DNA of 8,006 nt from Candidatus Cloacimonadota bacterium (GCA_021160355.1 JAGHCS010000211.1:1-8006); one strand, 5' to 3'; shown: positions 1-6,471, counted from the first letter of the stretch. Numbers and translations: made by a program. The notes: generated by a model not told the origin, from the sequence alone.

Positions 1-10
1 AAAAATAAAT

Positions 11-37
11 TTGACAAAAATATTATAATGATATAAA
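11..37 (+). promoter_or_regulatory. possible sigma-70-like promoter for the secreted-protein block
   Basis: A perfect TTGACA lies at 11-16 and a TATAAA at 32-37, separated by 15 bp, which is shorter than the usual 17 bp. A perfect TATAAT at 24-29 is only 7 bp from the TTGACA and cannot pair with it. If the TATAAA is used, transcription would start around 44 and give a leader of about 18 nt before the ATG at 62. This is a consensus match only. Promoter rules in this lineage are not known to me, and Bacteroidota use a different consensus. Confidence 0.3.
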
Positions 38-50
38 TGACTCTCGACAT

Positions 51-58
51 AGGCGGTG
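51..58 (+). promoter_or_regulatory. ribosome binding site that decides the start of the first secreted protein
   Basis: AGGCGGTG is one mismatch from an ideal AGGAGGTG and ends 3 nt before the ATG at 62. Its core GG is 5 nt from that ATG. The alternative in-frame GTG at 56 lies inside this motif, so it is unlikely to be the start. The same motif with the same spacing recurs at 1073-1080 before the next gene. Confidence 0.7.
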
Positions 59-61
59 TTT

Positions 62-1063
62 ATGAAAAAAATATTTATTTTGATTTTTTTACTTTTCTCT
101 TTTACACTCGTTTTGTATTCAAATCCTATCATGACTGCATATTTTAGCGAGATCTATTTTGATGATAACGACGATTGGACGATTGAATTGTATGATTATT
201 ATGGATACCCACCAGGAAATCTTGATTATTGCTACATTGAAAGTACAACTAATATGGCATTTTTCAACAATGGTATAACATTTACCTCAAACGATACCCT
301 TGTAGTTACAAATGCTGACATGCAGACTGATCTTATAATCAATCGCGAAGGTGATTATTTAATAATGGGAGGATGGACATATGATGAGATATGTTGGGGT
401 AATTATTCTAATCTTATAAATGCGCCCTATCCCGGTCAATCATTATGCCGTGTGCCTATTGACGATTACTTCATCTTCGTTAAAGAAAACCAGCCATCCC
501 TCGGACATAATCCGTTCGATGTTCAAACGTTTGGAAGCTTAGACGGAATTGTTACTTACAGCAGCGGCATACCTATATATGGCGCAGAGGTTTCATTTTA
601 TCCTGTTGGTTACAGTGTTATAACCGATGAATTCGGTTACTTCTTAATATCCGGGATATATGGAATGAATTATGATCTTACTGTCACCTTGAACGATACA
701 ATAATTGTTGAAATGACTGTTACTATCGAACCTGACGAAACAACGTATGTTGAACTCATTCCTGATTTTGATATTGACCCGCAACCACAATATCATAACT
801 GCTCATTATCCAACCATCCCAATCCCTTCTATGATAAAACCGAAATCCACTACTCGTTGCCATATAACTCAGTGGGATCAATTACGATATTCAACAGCAA
901 AGGGCAAAAGATAAGGGAAATAGCTGTTTCACCAAACGAGAATTCAATATCCTGGTCAGGACTTGATGAAAACAATACGAAAGTTCCAAGCGGCGTGTAT
1001 TTTTACCAGTTGGAAAGTGATGATAAGACACTTGCTTCGGGCAAAATGTTGTATCTGATATAA
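62..1063 (+). CDS. exported lamin-tail-like / regulatory-like protein with T9SS-type C-terminal sorting domain (paralogue 1)
   Basis: The predicted protein is 333 aa and exported or surface-bound; its substrate or partner is unknown. Residues 1-20 are a typical Sec signal peptide (KK, then a long hydrophobic core). Residues about 25-155 resemble a lamin-tail (LTD-like) beta domain, with a SEI start, a W-x-IELYD strand, a GDYLIM strand, DEICWGN, the GQSLCR turn and a PSLGHNPFD ending. Residues about 160-240 look like a carboxypeptidase-regulatory-like beta sandwich (GAEVSF, TDEFGYF, GMNYDLTV). From residue 249 to the end is an 85-residue FlgD-like / T9SS type A sorting domain (NHPNPF, ITIFNSKGQKI, ISWSGLDENN, PSGVYFYQL), normally removed or modified during secretion through PorV/PorU-type machinery. 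I start it at the ATG at 62, not the GTG at 56, because the GTG is inside the Shine-Dalgarno. The next gene is a close paralogue 20 bp downstream. Export is confident; the LTD label is moderate. Confidence 0.88.
   Translation: MKKIFILIFLLFSFTLVLYSNPIMTAYFSEIYFDDNDDWTIELYDYYGYPPGNLDYCYIESTTNMAFFNNGITFTSNDTLVVTNADMQTDLIINREGDYLIMGGWTYDEICWGNYSNLINAPYPGQSLCRVPIDDYFIFVKENQPSLGHNPFDVQTFGSLDGIVTYSSGIPIYGAEVSFYPVGYSVITDEFGYFLISGIYGMNYDLTVTLNDTIIVEMTVTIEPDETTYVELIPDFDIDPQPQYHNCSLSNHPNPFYDKTEIHYSLPYNSVGSITIFNSKGQKIREIAVSPNENSISWSGLDENNTKVPSGVYFYQLESDDKTLASGKMLYLI
947..990 (+). repeat. 44-bp exact direct repeat, copy 1 (sorting-domain coding region)
   Basis: These 44 bases are identical to 1990-2033 in the neighbouring paralogue. 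They encode the core of the C-terminal sorting domain (ISWSGLDENNTKVPS). Identity includes third-codon positions, so it reflects recent duplication or gene conversion as well as protein constraint. Confidence 0.9.
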
Positions 1064-1072
1064 CAATCATTT

Positions 1073-1080
1073 AGGCGGTG
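1073..1080 (+). promoter_or_regulatory. ribosome binding site that decides the start of the second secreted protein
   Basis: AGGCGGTG, the same motif as at 51-58, is placed identically relative to the ATG at 1084. The in-frame GTG at 1078 overlaps it and is rejected as a start. The identical stretch around the two starts is 23 bp long (50-72 and 1072-1094). Confidence 0.7.
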
Positions 1081-1083
1081 TTT

Positions 1084-2106
1084 ATGAAAAAAATTATAAT
1101 TTTTGTTATTATACTTTTTTCTTGTGTGCTTGTGCTTTATGCAAATCCAATAGAGTCTATCGTTTTAAGCGAAATATATTTTGATGATAACGGTGACTGG
1201 TCGATAGAACTCTATGATTATTTACAACTTGGCGTCGGTTCTCTTGATTTCTGCACTTTGAGGAGTCAATCCGACACAGCACACTTCAATACGGGAATTT
1301 CATTTACCTCAAATGATACTCTTGTAGTAACCAATGCATATATGCAGACAGATTTCTTCATCGACAAAGACGGTGATATTCTCACAATTTACGGAGATAT
1401 ATGGGGTGGATATATATTTGACAGCATCTGTTGGGGGAATACTCCGAACTCCCATGTCAATGCACCATATCCCGGACAGTCATTATGCCGTATTGCTGAC
1501 CCATATTTCCTCCTTGCAAAAGAGAACCTGCCATCTCTTGGGTATAATCCATTCGACGTCCAAACATTTGGGGGGATTCAGGGATTCACGATGGATGGAG
1601 ATGGTAATTTGATAGGAGATGTACAGGTTAGTATTTCGAGCCCCATATCTTATTCAATATATACAGACGAGAATGGGTACTTCTACATTGATAGTCTTTA
1701 TGCGATGAATTATACGTTATCTGCATATAAAGTAGGATATCCTTCCGTTGAGATGGACGTAACAGTCGAGCCGGATTCAATAACCAGTATTTCATTCTTA
1801 CTTGTTCCCCAATCTGCTAACCCAAATCCCCAAGAGAACAGATTATCTCTCTCCAACCATCCCAACCCATTCTATGAAAAAACCGAAATTCACTACTCGT
1901 TACCTCATCACGCAGTTGGGACGATCACGATATTCAACAGCAAAGGACAGAAGATCAAAGATATCCCTGTTTCTCCATCCGAGAACTCTATATCCTGGTC
2001 AGGACTTGATGAAAACAATACGAAAGTTCCAAGTGGCGTGTATTTCTACCAATTGGAAATTAAAAACAAAACACTGGCATCTGGGAAAATGCTGTATTTG
2101 AGATAG
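1084..2106 (+). CDS. exported lamin-tail-like / regulatory-like protein with T9SS-type C-terminal sorting domain (paralogue 2)
   Basis: The 340-aa protein is a tandem paralogue of the preceding gene with the same domain order. It has a signal peptide (residues 1 to about 21), then an LTD-like beta domain with a W-x-IELYD strand, FTSNDTLVVTNA, DSICWGN, GQSLCR and PSLGYNPFD. A regulatory-like beta sandwich follows (TDENGYFYI, MNYTLSAYKVGYPSVE), and an 85-residue FlgD-like sorting domain starts at about residue 256. It is slightly longer than its sister because of a longer GDIWGGYIFD loop and a fuller beta sandwich. Conservation is highest at the start region and in the sorting domain, where 44 bp are identical in DNA. 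The start is the ATG at 1084 behind AGGCGGTG. It is probably co-transcribed with its sister (20 bp gap) and with the next gene (10 bp gap). The natural ligand or role of the N-terminal domain cannot be told from sequence. Confidence 0.88.
   Translation: MKKIIIFVIILFSCVLVLYANPIESIVLSEIYFDDNGDWSIELYDYLQLGVGSLDFCTLRSQSDTAHFNTGISFTSNDTLVVTNAYMQTDFFIDKDGDILTIYGDIWGGYIFDSICWGNTPNSHVNAPYPGQSLCRIADPYFLLAKENLPSLGYNPFDVQTFGGIQGFTMDGDGNLIGDVQVSISSPISYSIYTDENGYFYIDSLYAMNYTLSAYKVGYPSVEMDVTVEPDSITSISFLLVPQSANPNPQENRLSLSNHPNPFYEKTEIHYSLPHHAVGTITIFNSKGQKIKDIPVSPSENSISWSGLDENNTKVPSGVYFYQLEIKNKTLASGKMLYLR
1990..2033 (+). repeat. 44-bp exact direct repeat, copy 2 (sorting-domain coding region)
   Basis: Identical to 947-990; see the first copy. 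After one mismatch (C/T at 991/2034) the identity continues for another GGCGTGTATTT. Confidence 0.9.
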
Positions 2107-2116
2107 AAATATTCGA

Positions 2117-3139
2117 GTGATAATAAAAAAGATACTCTTTACTCTCACTATAATTCTTCTTGCCTGTTCAGGATTGTGGGCGCAGATCGATTTCTTCAAA
2201 GAAGACTTACAATTTGAACTGAACGAGAATTTCTTCACAGTTACCGGTGACTACTATTTTAGAAATACCTCTGATCATGATATAAAGGCAACATTATTCT
2301 ACCCGATCCCGCGGGACAGCATACTTGGTTCTTATGATTCTGCGAATGTAAGAGGTCCATCACAGCAAAAGGATTCTCCGATTACCGTCATGAAAGAAAA
2401 GGGCTTTTTCTTCAATGTCGAAGTTGGAGAGAAAGGTACTGCCTGCTATCGGGTATCCTATCGTCAACAACTTCTTGGCAACAAGGCAACATACATCTTT
2501 ACGACCACGAACACATGGGGAAAGCCCCTCGAAGAAGCAGCGTTCCAACTTACCTTTCCTAAAAATATTCGAATAGACTCCCTTTCGATCATACCGGACA
2601 GTCTGCAAGAGAACATTAATGCTTATACGGTATTCTGGACAGAAAAGCATTTTATGCCGGGAAAAAATCTCGTCATTCTCTTTCATGAAGAAGAAATAAA
2701 AGATATTTCTCAAATTGAGTTTAGGGATAAAAATACGTTTTTGTATGCTCGAATTACTCCACTCCTGATACCCGGCATTGCAGCAGGATATGTTATAAGA
2801 CATAACAAGCTTGGTGTCGGCTTGATTGATTATATCATTACAGCCAATTTTCACTATTACTCGGGTTATCATGAATCTTATGGACTATCTTTGGTCACCG
2901 AACATTTTAAAAACTGGCAGGCGAAAGGTTTCTTCTACCGGCTCAATGTCGGATTGGAATATGGAGATTTTTTTGAATTCCTTGAAGAAAGCGGACCGCA
3001 AAAAATGAAATTTTTACCAAATATAACCGGCGGCATTGGTTATTCATTCAGTAACAATAATTCCTCCTCAGCACGAATATCTGTTGAGATTGGATGGACT
3101 TCCTTTCTTGCACGGATCAATCTTGAGTTTTTATTCTAA
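2117..3139 (+). CDS. exported protein of unknown function with C-terminal outer-membrane-like beta module
   Basis: This is a 340-aa exported protein I cannot name. Residues 1-23 are a signal sequence ending LLACSGLWAQ. The LLAC could be a lipobox with Cys at about 17, or cleavage could fall near WAQ; I cannot decide. Residues about 24-205 look like a beta-rich soluble domain (TVTGDYYFRNTS, ATLFYPIP, EEAAFQLTFP), recalling families that describe pseudo-periplasmic 'FYP-P' proteins, but I do not assign one. Residues 209-340 form a module repeated in the next gene, containing RITPLLIPG, an ESYG-EHF segment, NVGLEY, PNIT-G-GYSF and the final ARINLEFLF. Alternating aromatic/hydrophobic strands and a terminal Phe fit a small outer-membrane beta barrel. 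The start is a GTG with no good Shine-Dalgarno, 10 nt after the upstream stop, so translational coupling is likely. Confidence 0.8.
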   Translation: MIIKKILFTLTIILLACSGLWAQIDFFKEDLQFELNENFFTVTGDYYFRNTSDHDIKATLFYPIPRDSILGSYDSANVRGPSQQKDSPITVMKEKGFFFNVEVGEKGTACYRVSYRQQLLGNKATYIFTTTNTWGKPLEEAAFQLTFPKNIRIDSLSIIPDSLQENINAYTVFWTEKHFMPGKNLVILFHEEEIKDISQIEFRDKNTFLYARITPLLIPGIAAGYVIRHNKLGVGLIDYIITANFHYYSGYHESYGLSLVTEHFKNWQAKGFFYRLNVGLEYGDFFEFLEESGPQKMKFLPNITGGIGYSFSNNNSSSARISVEIGWTSFLARINLEFLF

Positions 3140-3175
3140 GATGAGCTTTTATCGACTAATGAAATTGGAATAGTT

Positions 3176-3706
3176 ATGAAAAAAATATTTTTCATTATGA
3201 TTTTACTCTGCGTAATGGCCTATGCTCATGCTGATGAGAACACCATTACTTCAAATAGTACAACACAAATCAATAAAAAAATTGAGATCAAGTATAGGAA
3301 AAATTTTCTCTACCTACGGCTTACGCCGTTGCTCATACCTGGATGTGCTGTTGGCTTTACACATAGAATCAGATTAATTGATGAAACCATTATAGATTTT
3401 ACACTTGCCGCTCATTATCATTTTTATAGAGAATTGCATAAATCCTATGGCGCATCCATTATTTCTGAACACTTTGGTAACACACGAGCGATAGGACTAT
3501 TCTTTCGAGCAAATGTGGGTGCTGAATATGCAGAAATGCAGAATCCTTTGGATGATGATCCCAAACCGGAAAAACGATGGATGCCAAATATTACTATGGG
3601 ATTGGGATATAGCTTTATGATTTTTAATAATTCCTATTTGAGATTATCGGCAGAGATCGGCTATACTATGTTATTGGGCAGAATAAACTGTGAATTTTTA
3701 TTCTAA
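3176..3706 (+). CDS. small exported outer-membrane-like protein, paralogue of the preceding gene's C-terminal module
   Basis: The 176-aa protein has a signal peptide (MKKIFFIMILLCVMAYAHA, cleavage probably after AHA), then a short polar linker rich in Thr/Ser/Asn/Lys up to about residue 44. Residues 45-176 align without gaps to residues 209-340 of the preceding protein, with about 62 of 132 identical by hand count. Shared blocks are R-TPLLIPG, HKSYG/HESYG, EHF-N, NVG-EY, PNIT-G-GYSF, EIG and RIN-EFLF. The gene is therefore a stand-alone version of that module. Ending in Phe and having alternating strands fits insertion in the outer membrane, but the fold is inferred, not recognised. The start is the ATG at 3176 with a weak GGA at 3167-3169; the gap to the upstream gene is 36 bp. 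No function is known to me. Confidence 0.83.
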   Translation: MKKIFFIMILLCVMAYAHADENTITSNSTTQINKKIEIKYRKNFLYLRLTPLLIPGCAVGFTHRIRLIDETIIDFTLAAHYHFYRELHKSYGASIISEHFGNTRAIGLFFRANVGAEYAEMQNPLDDDPKPEKRWMPNITMGLGYSFMIFNNSYLRLSAEIGYTMLLGRINCEFLF

Positions 3707-3768
3707 AATTTCAAAGATTTTAATTTTCCATTTTTAATTTTAAATTTCCTCTTCCGCACTGCCTAAAC

Positions 3769-3836
3769 TTGACACAAAAACTATACCGTTGGTTTGTATA
3801 AATTAATTACTTTTTAGTGATTAATAAATATATAAT
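3769..3836 (+). promoter_or_regulatory. possible promoter elements upstream of the phosphofructokinase operon
   Basis: The 139 bp between 3706 and 3846 hold no gene. TTGACA is at 3769-3774 and TATAAA at 3797-3802, but the 22-bp spacer is too long for a classical promoter. A second box, TATAAT at 3831-3836, has no decent -35 and would start transcription at about 3843, right at the gene's start codon. The left part (3707-3760) is almost pure A/T with only a 6-bp all-AT hairpin and no convincing terminator. Some promoter is expected here because gene function and base composition change across this spacer. Confidence 0.3.
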
Positions 3837-3845
3837 ATTGTGACT

Positions 3846-4943
3846 ATGAAAAAAAGATGTTTAGTGGTAACGGGCGGTGGTGACTGCCCCGGCTTGAATG
3901 CAGTAATTCGAGCCATCGTGAAGCGTGCTTCGCAGGAAGATGACTGGGAAATCGTTGGAAGCATTGACGGCTTTAACGGTGTGCTGAAAGATCCCCGCGA
4001 ACTGCGTGTGCTTACCAACCGGACAGTTGCCGGAATTCATGTGCGCGGCGGCACGATCCTCGGCACCACAAACAAGGGCGGACCCTTTGCGTGGCTCCGG
4101 CAGGATCAGGACGGGAAGTGGATCGAAGTAGATCGCTCAAGAGAGATGCTGGATATCCTCAAAGAAGAAAATATCACTGCAGTGATAAATATCGGCGGGG
4201 ACGGTTCCCAGACGATTTCGCAAAAATTATATGAAATGGGACTGAACATCGTGGGCGTGCCCAAAACCATCGACAATGATCTTTCCGCAACAGATTTTGC
4301 ATTTGGTTTCCAAACAGCAGTGGAAGTCGCAACCGATGCAGTGGATAAACTCGTAACCACTGCCGAAAGTCATCATCGTATTATGATACTGGAAGTCATG
4401 GGACGTGCAGCAGGATGGATAGCGCTCTATGCATCCATCGCAGGCGGAGCTGAGGTTTGTCTTATCCCAGAAATTCCCTATGATATCCGGAAAGTAAAAG
4501 AGCTGGTGGAAACACGCACCGAGGACAGAAGAGGTTTTGCAAACATTGTCATCGCAGAAGGAGCATACCCCAAACACGGTACTGTTGTCGAGCAGGAAGT
4601 CAATGAGATCGGCTACCACAATTTCAAACTCAGTGGTGCAAGTATCCGTCTCAAGAAGGAGCTTGAAGATGCCGGCACACAAGCTGATATCCGGGTGACT
4701 ATCCTTGGGCACCTACAGCGTGGTGGTATTCCCTGTGCCTTTGACAGGATACTCGCAACCCAGTTCGGTGTGAAAGCATTCGAGATGGTGCTCGATAAAA
4801 AATTTGGTGAAATGGTTGCCTATAAAAATAATGATATAGAAAGTGTCCCAATCAAAGATGCGATCAATACGTATAATCTGGTGAACGTGCACTCCAATCT
4901 TGTGCATACAGCCCGGGGTGTCGGCATCAGTTTTGGTGATTAA
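3846..4943 (+). CDS. pfkA: 6-phosphofructokinase, ATP-type signature (group III-like)
   Basis: It phosphorylates fructose-6-phosphate to fructose-1,6-bisphosphate in the cytoplasm, the committing step of glycolysis. The protein is 365 aa, slightly longer than E. coli PfkA (320 aa), as is usual for group III enzymes. Motifs are GGGDCPGLN (residues 10-18, nucleotide loop), GGDGS (117-121), PKTIDND (139-145, catalytic base D143), MGR (185-187) and the GHLQRGG sugar-phosphate motif (R292). The Gly at 120, equivalent to E. coli Gly104, points to ATP. Lys140 in PKTIDND, instead of Gly, is the group III/PPi-type residue, and known enzymes with this Gly+Lys mix use ATP. The start is the ATG at 3846; a GTG at 3840 is also in frame, and neither has a Shine-Dalgarno. 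The gene leads an operon with a PPi-type homologue 25 bp downstream. Family assignment is very secure; donor specificity is inferred from the motifs. Confidence 0.95.
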   Translation: MKKRCLVVTGGGDCPGLNAVIRAIVKRASQEDDWEIVGSIDGFNGVLKDPRELRVLTNRTVAGIHVRGGTILGTTNKGGPFAWLRQDQDGKWIEVDRSREMLDILKEENITAVINIGGDGSQTISQKLYEMGLNIVGVPKTIDNDLSATDFAFGFQTAVEVATDAVDKLVTTAESHHRIMILEVMGRAAGWIALYASIAGGAEVCLIPEIPYDIRKVKELVETRTEDRRGFANIVIAEGAYPKHGTVVEQEVNEIGYHNFKLSGASIRLKKELEDAGTQADIRVTILGHLQRGGIPCAFDRILATQFGVKAFEMVLDKKFGEMVAYKNNDIESVPIKDAINTYNLVNVHSNLVHTARGVGISFGD

Positions 4944-4968
4944 AAAAAGTCATAACGGAGTACGTTGC

Positions 4969-6177
4969 ATGAGCGAGAAAAAAGACAGAATTGCAATTTT
5001 GACATCCGGGGGTATCGCCCCCTGCCTTTCCGCAGCCACAGGATGCCTGATCACTGAGTACACCAAACTCGTGCCGGATATGGAGATCATTGGGTACCTG
5101 AACGGATATAAAGGACTGCTTGAAGGTAACAGTATTATTATATCAGACGAAGTGCGAAAAAAAGCAAAATGTCTCCAAAAATACGGGGGAAGCGTACTCG
5201 GTAATAGCCGGGTAAAGCTCACCAATGTTGCAGACTGCGTGAAAAAAGGATATATTCAGGAAGGACAAAATCCTCTGCAGGTTGCCGCAGAACAGCTCGT
5301 GAACGATAATGTCTCGATCCTCCATACAATAGGTGGAGACGACACAAATATCATGGCATCCGAGCTTGCATCCTATTTGAAAATGAACGGCTATGATCTT
5401 ACTGTAGTAGGACTCCCCAAAACAGTCGACAATGATGTGATACCAATCCATCAAACACTCGGTGCTGCAACTGCTGCTGAGCAAGGTGCCGTTTTCTTTG
5501 AGAATGTTGCCAATGAAAACACAACCAGCTCACGCCAGCTTCTCATACATGAAGTAATGGGAAGGCACTGCGGATGGCTTACTGCTGCGACTGCGCGCGA
5601 GTATCGAAAACGCCTTAAGAAAAAAAGTTTTTTACCGGACATCCTTCTTTCACGGGAACGCTGGGATATAGATGCGATCTACATTCCCGAAATGGGCATC
5701 GATATTGATGAAGAGGAAGAACGACTGAATGAGCTCATGGACAGCAAAGATTCAGTAAATATATTTCTGAGTGAGGGTGCAGGAATGGAAACGATCGTGT
5801 CTGAGATGGAAGCAAAAGGCGAACCCGTTATGCGTGATGCCTTCGGGCATGTTCGACTTGACGAACTTAATCCGGGACAGTGGTTTGCAAAACGCTTCAA
5901 AACCATGCTGAAAGCAGATAAGGTGCTCGTCCAGAAGAGCGGATATTTCGCACGCTCTGCACCTCCGAACAAAGAAGATCTTGATCTCATTCGGAGAACC
6001 TGCGCAAAAGCTGCACGTTGCGGACTTAATGGTCAGAGCGGTGTAGTTGCGCTCGATGAAGATCACAATAATGAGCTCCGGTGCATCGGATTTCAACGCA
6101 TTAACAGTGGGAAACCCTTTGACATACACCAAAAGTGGTTTGAAAATATGCTCCTAGATATAGGACAGATAAGGTAA
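4969..6177 (+). CDS. pfp: pyrophosphate-type phosphofructokinase (PPi--fructose-6-phosphate 1-phosphotransferase)
   Basis: This predicted cytoplasmic enzyme of 402 aa reversibly interconverts fructose-6-phosphate + PPi with fructose-1,6-bisphosphate + Pi. Motifs are TSGGIAPCLSAA (12-23, the APCLS variant of the nucleotide loop seen in a PPi-type clade), GGDDT (122-126), PKTVDND (150-156, catalytic base D154) and MGRHCGW (197-203). Asp125, in the place of E. coli Gly104, and Lys151 are the pair that blocks ATP and favours PPi in characterised enzymes. I start it at the ATG at 4969 because GGAG at 4957-4960 sits 8 nt upstream. The reading frame is open back to 4900, but that part overlaps the upstream enzyme in another frame. 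It is not a simple duplicate of the gene before it: loops and insertions differ throughout, so the two belong to different PFK subfamilies. It is followed after 3 nt by a SpoVG-like gene. Confidence 0.95.
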   Translation: MSEKKDRIAILTSGGIAPCLSAATGCLITEYTKLVPDMEIIGYLNGYKGLLEGNSIIISDEVRKKAKCLQKYGGSVLGNSRVKLTNVADCVKKGYIQEGQNPLQVAAEQLVNDNVSILHTIGGDDTNIMASELASYLKMNGYDLTVVGLPKTVDNDVIPIHQTLGAATAAEQGAVFFENVANENTTSSRQLLIHEVMGRHCGWLTAATAREYRKRLKKKSFLPDILLSRERWDIDAIYIPEMGIDIDEEEERLNELMDSKDSVNIFLSEGAGMETIVSEMEAKGEPVMRDAFGHVRLDELNPGQWFAKRFKTMLKADKVLVQKSGYFARSAPPNKEDLDLIRRTCAKAARCGLNGQSGVVALDEDHNNELRCIGFQRINSGKPFDIHQKWFENMLLDIGQIR

Positions 6178-6180
6178 AAT

Positions 6181-6471
6181 ATGAATATCAAATTTAAGGA
6201 CATAAACACGGGTATCGTTCAGGCACGAGCTGTGATAGAGATCGCAGAAGGTATTTTTCTCAATGAGATCACCATCCTGAAAAAGGGTGGCGAAATAATC
6301 ATCGAACTTCCTCAGAAATCCTTTCGCGGCAAAGACGGCAAGATGTATTATATGAACATCATCACCTTTGCGAACGAGGACATAGAAAATTTTTTCAAGC
6401 TCGAAATAAAAACAGAATACAAGAAATGGCGGGAGCAGAATCCTAAGATCCTCGTGTATGAAAATAAATAA
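6181..6471 (+). CDS. small SpoVG-like protein
   Basis: The 96-aa protein is short and charged with no signal peptide, so probably cytoplasmic. The pattern resembles SpoVG, a small dimeric DNA/RNA-binding regulator. A strand (QARAVIEI, 14-21) is followed by IFLNEITILKK (25-35), GEIIIELPQKSF (37-48, matching SpoVG's 'lfvamPsk' strand and conserved Pro), a KDGKMYYMNI strand (51-60, like 'dgefrDI') and a C-terminal helix (NEDIENFFKLEIKTEYKKW). Length fits SpoVG (about 85-100 aa). The ATG at 6181 has AAGG at 6171-6174 and lies 3 nt past the stop of the PPi-type phosphofructokinase, so both are almost certainly on one mRNA. Known SpoVG proteins act in sporulation, cell division or virulence regulation in Firmicutes and Borrelia. 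A glycolysis link is inferred only from position. An unrelated small hypothetical protein remains possible. Confidence 0.75.
   Translation: MNIKFKDINTGIVQARAVIEIAEGIFLNEITILKKGGEIIIELPQKSFRGKDGKMYYMNIITFANEDIENFFKLEIKTEYKKWREQNPKILVYENK

Noticed and set aside
24..29. perfect TATAAT as -10 box of the first promoter
   Set aside because: It is only 7 bp after the TTGACA, far too close. It may still work with an unseen upstream element outside the window.
2360..2872. 170-codon open frame on the minus strand
   Set aside because: It is antisense to the exported protein at 2117-3139, whose C-terminal module is confirmed by its paralogue.
3704..3722. hairpin TAAAAT-loop-ATTTTA after the small exported protein as a terminator
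   Set aside because: The 6-bp all-AT stem is too weak, overlaps the stop codon and is not followed by a clean U-run. It is expected by chance in this composition.
4227..4712. 161-codon open frame on the minus strand
   Set aside because: It is antisense to the ATP-type phosphofructokinase in a conserved region. The His/Cys-rich product looks like a codon-bias shadow.
4900..4968. N-terminal extension of the PPi-type phosphofructokinase
   Set aside because: It overlaps the upstream enzyme's coding sequence out of frame. The ATG at 4969 has a well-placed GGAG, and the conserved fold begins just after it.
3846..6177. recent duplication explaining the two phosphofructokinases
   Set aside because: The N-terminal loops (GGGDCPGLN versus SGGIAPCLS), lengths and inserts differ throughout. 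They are ancient, separate subfamilies.
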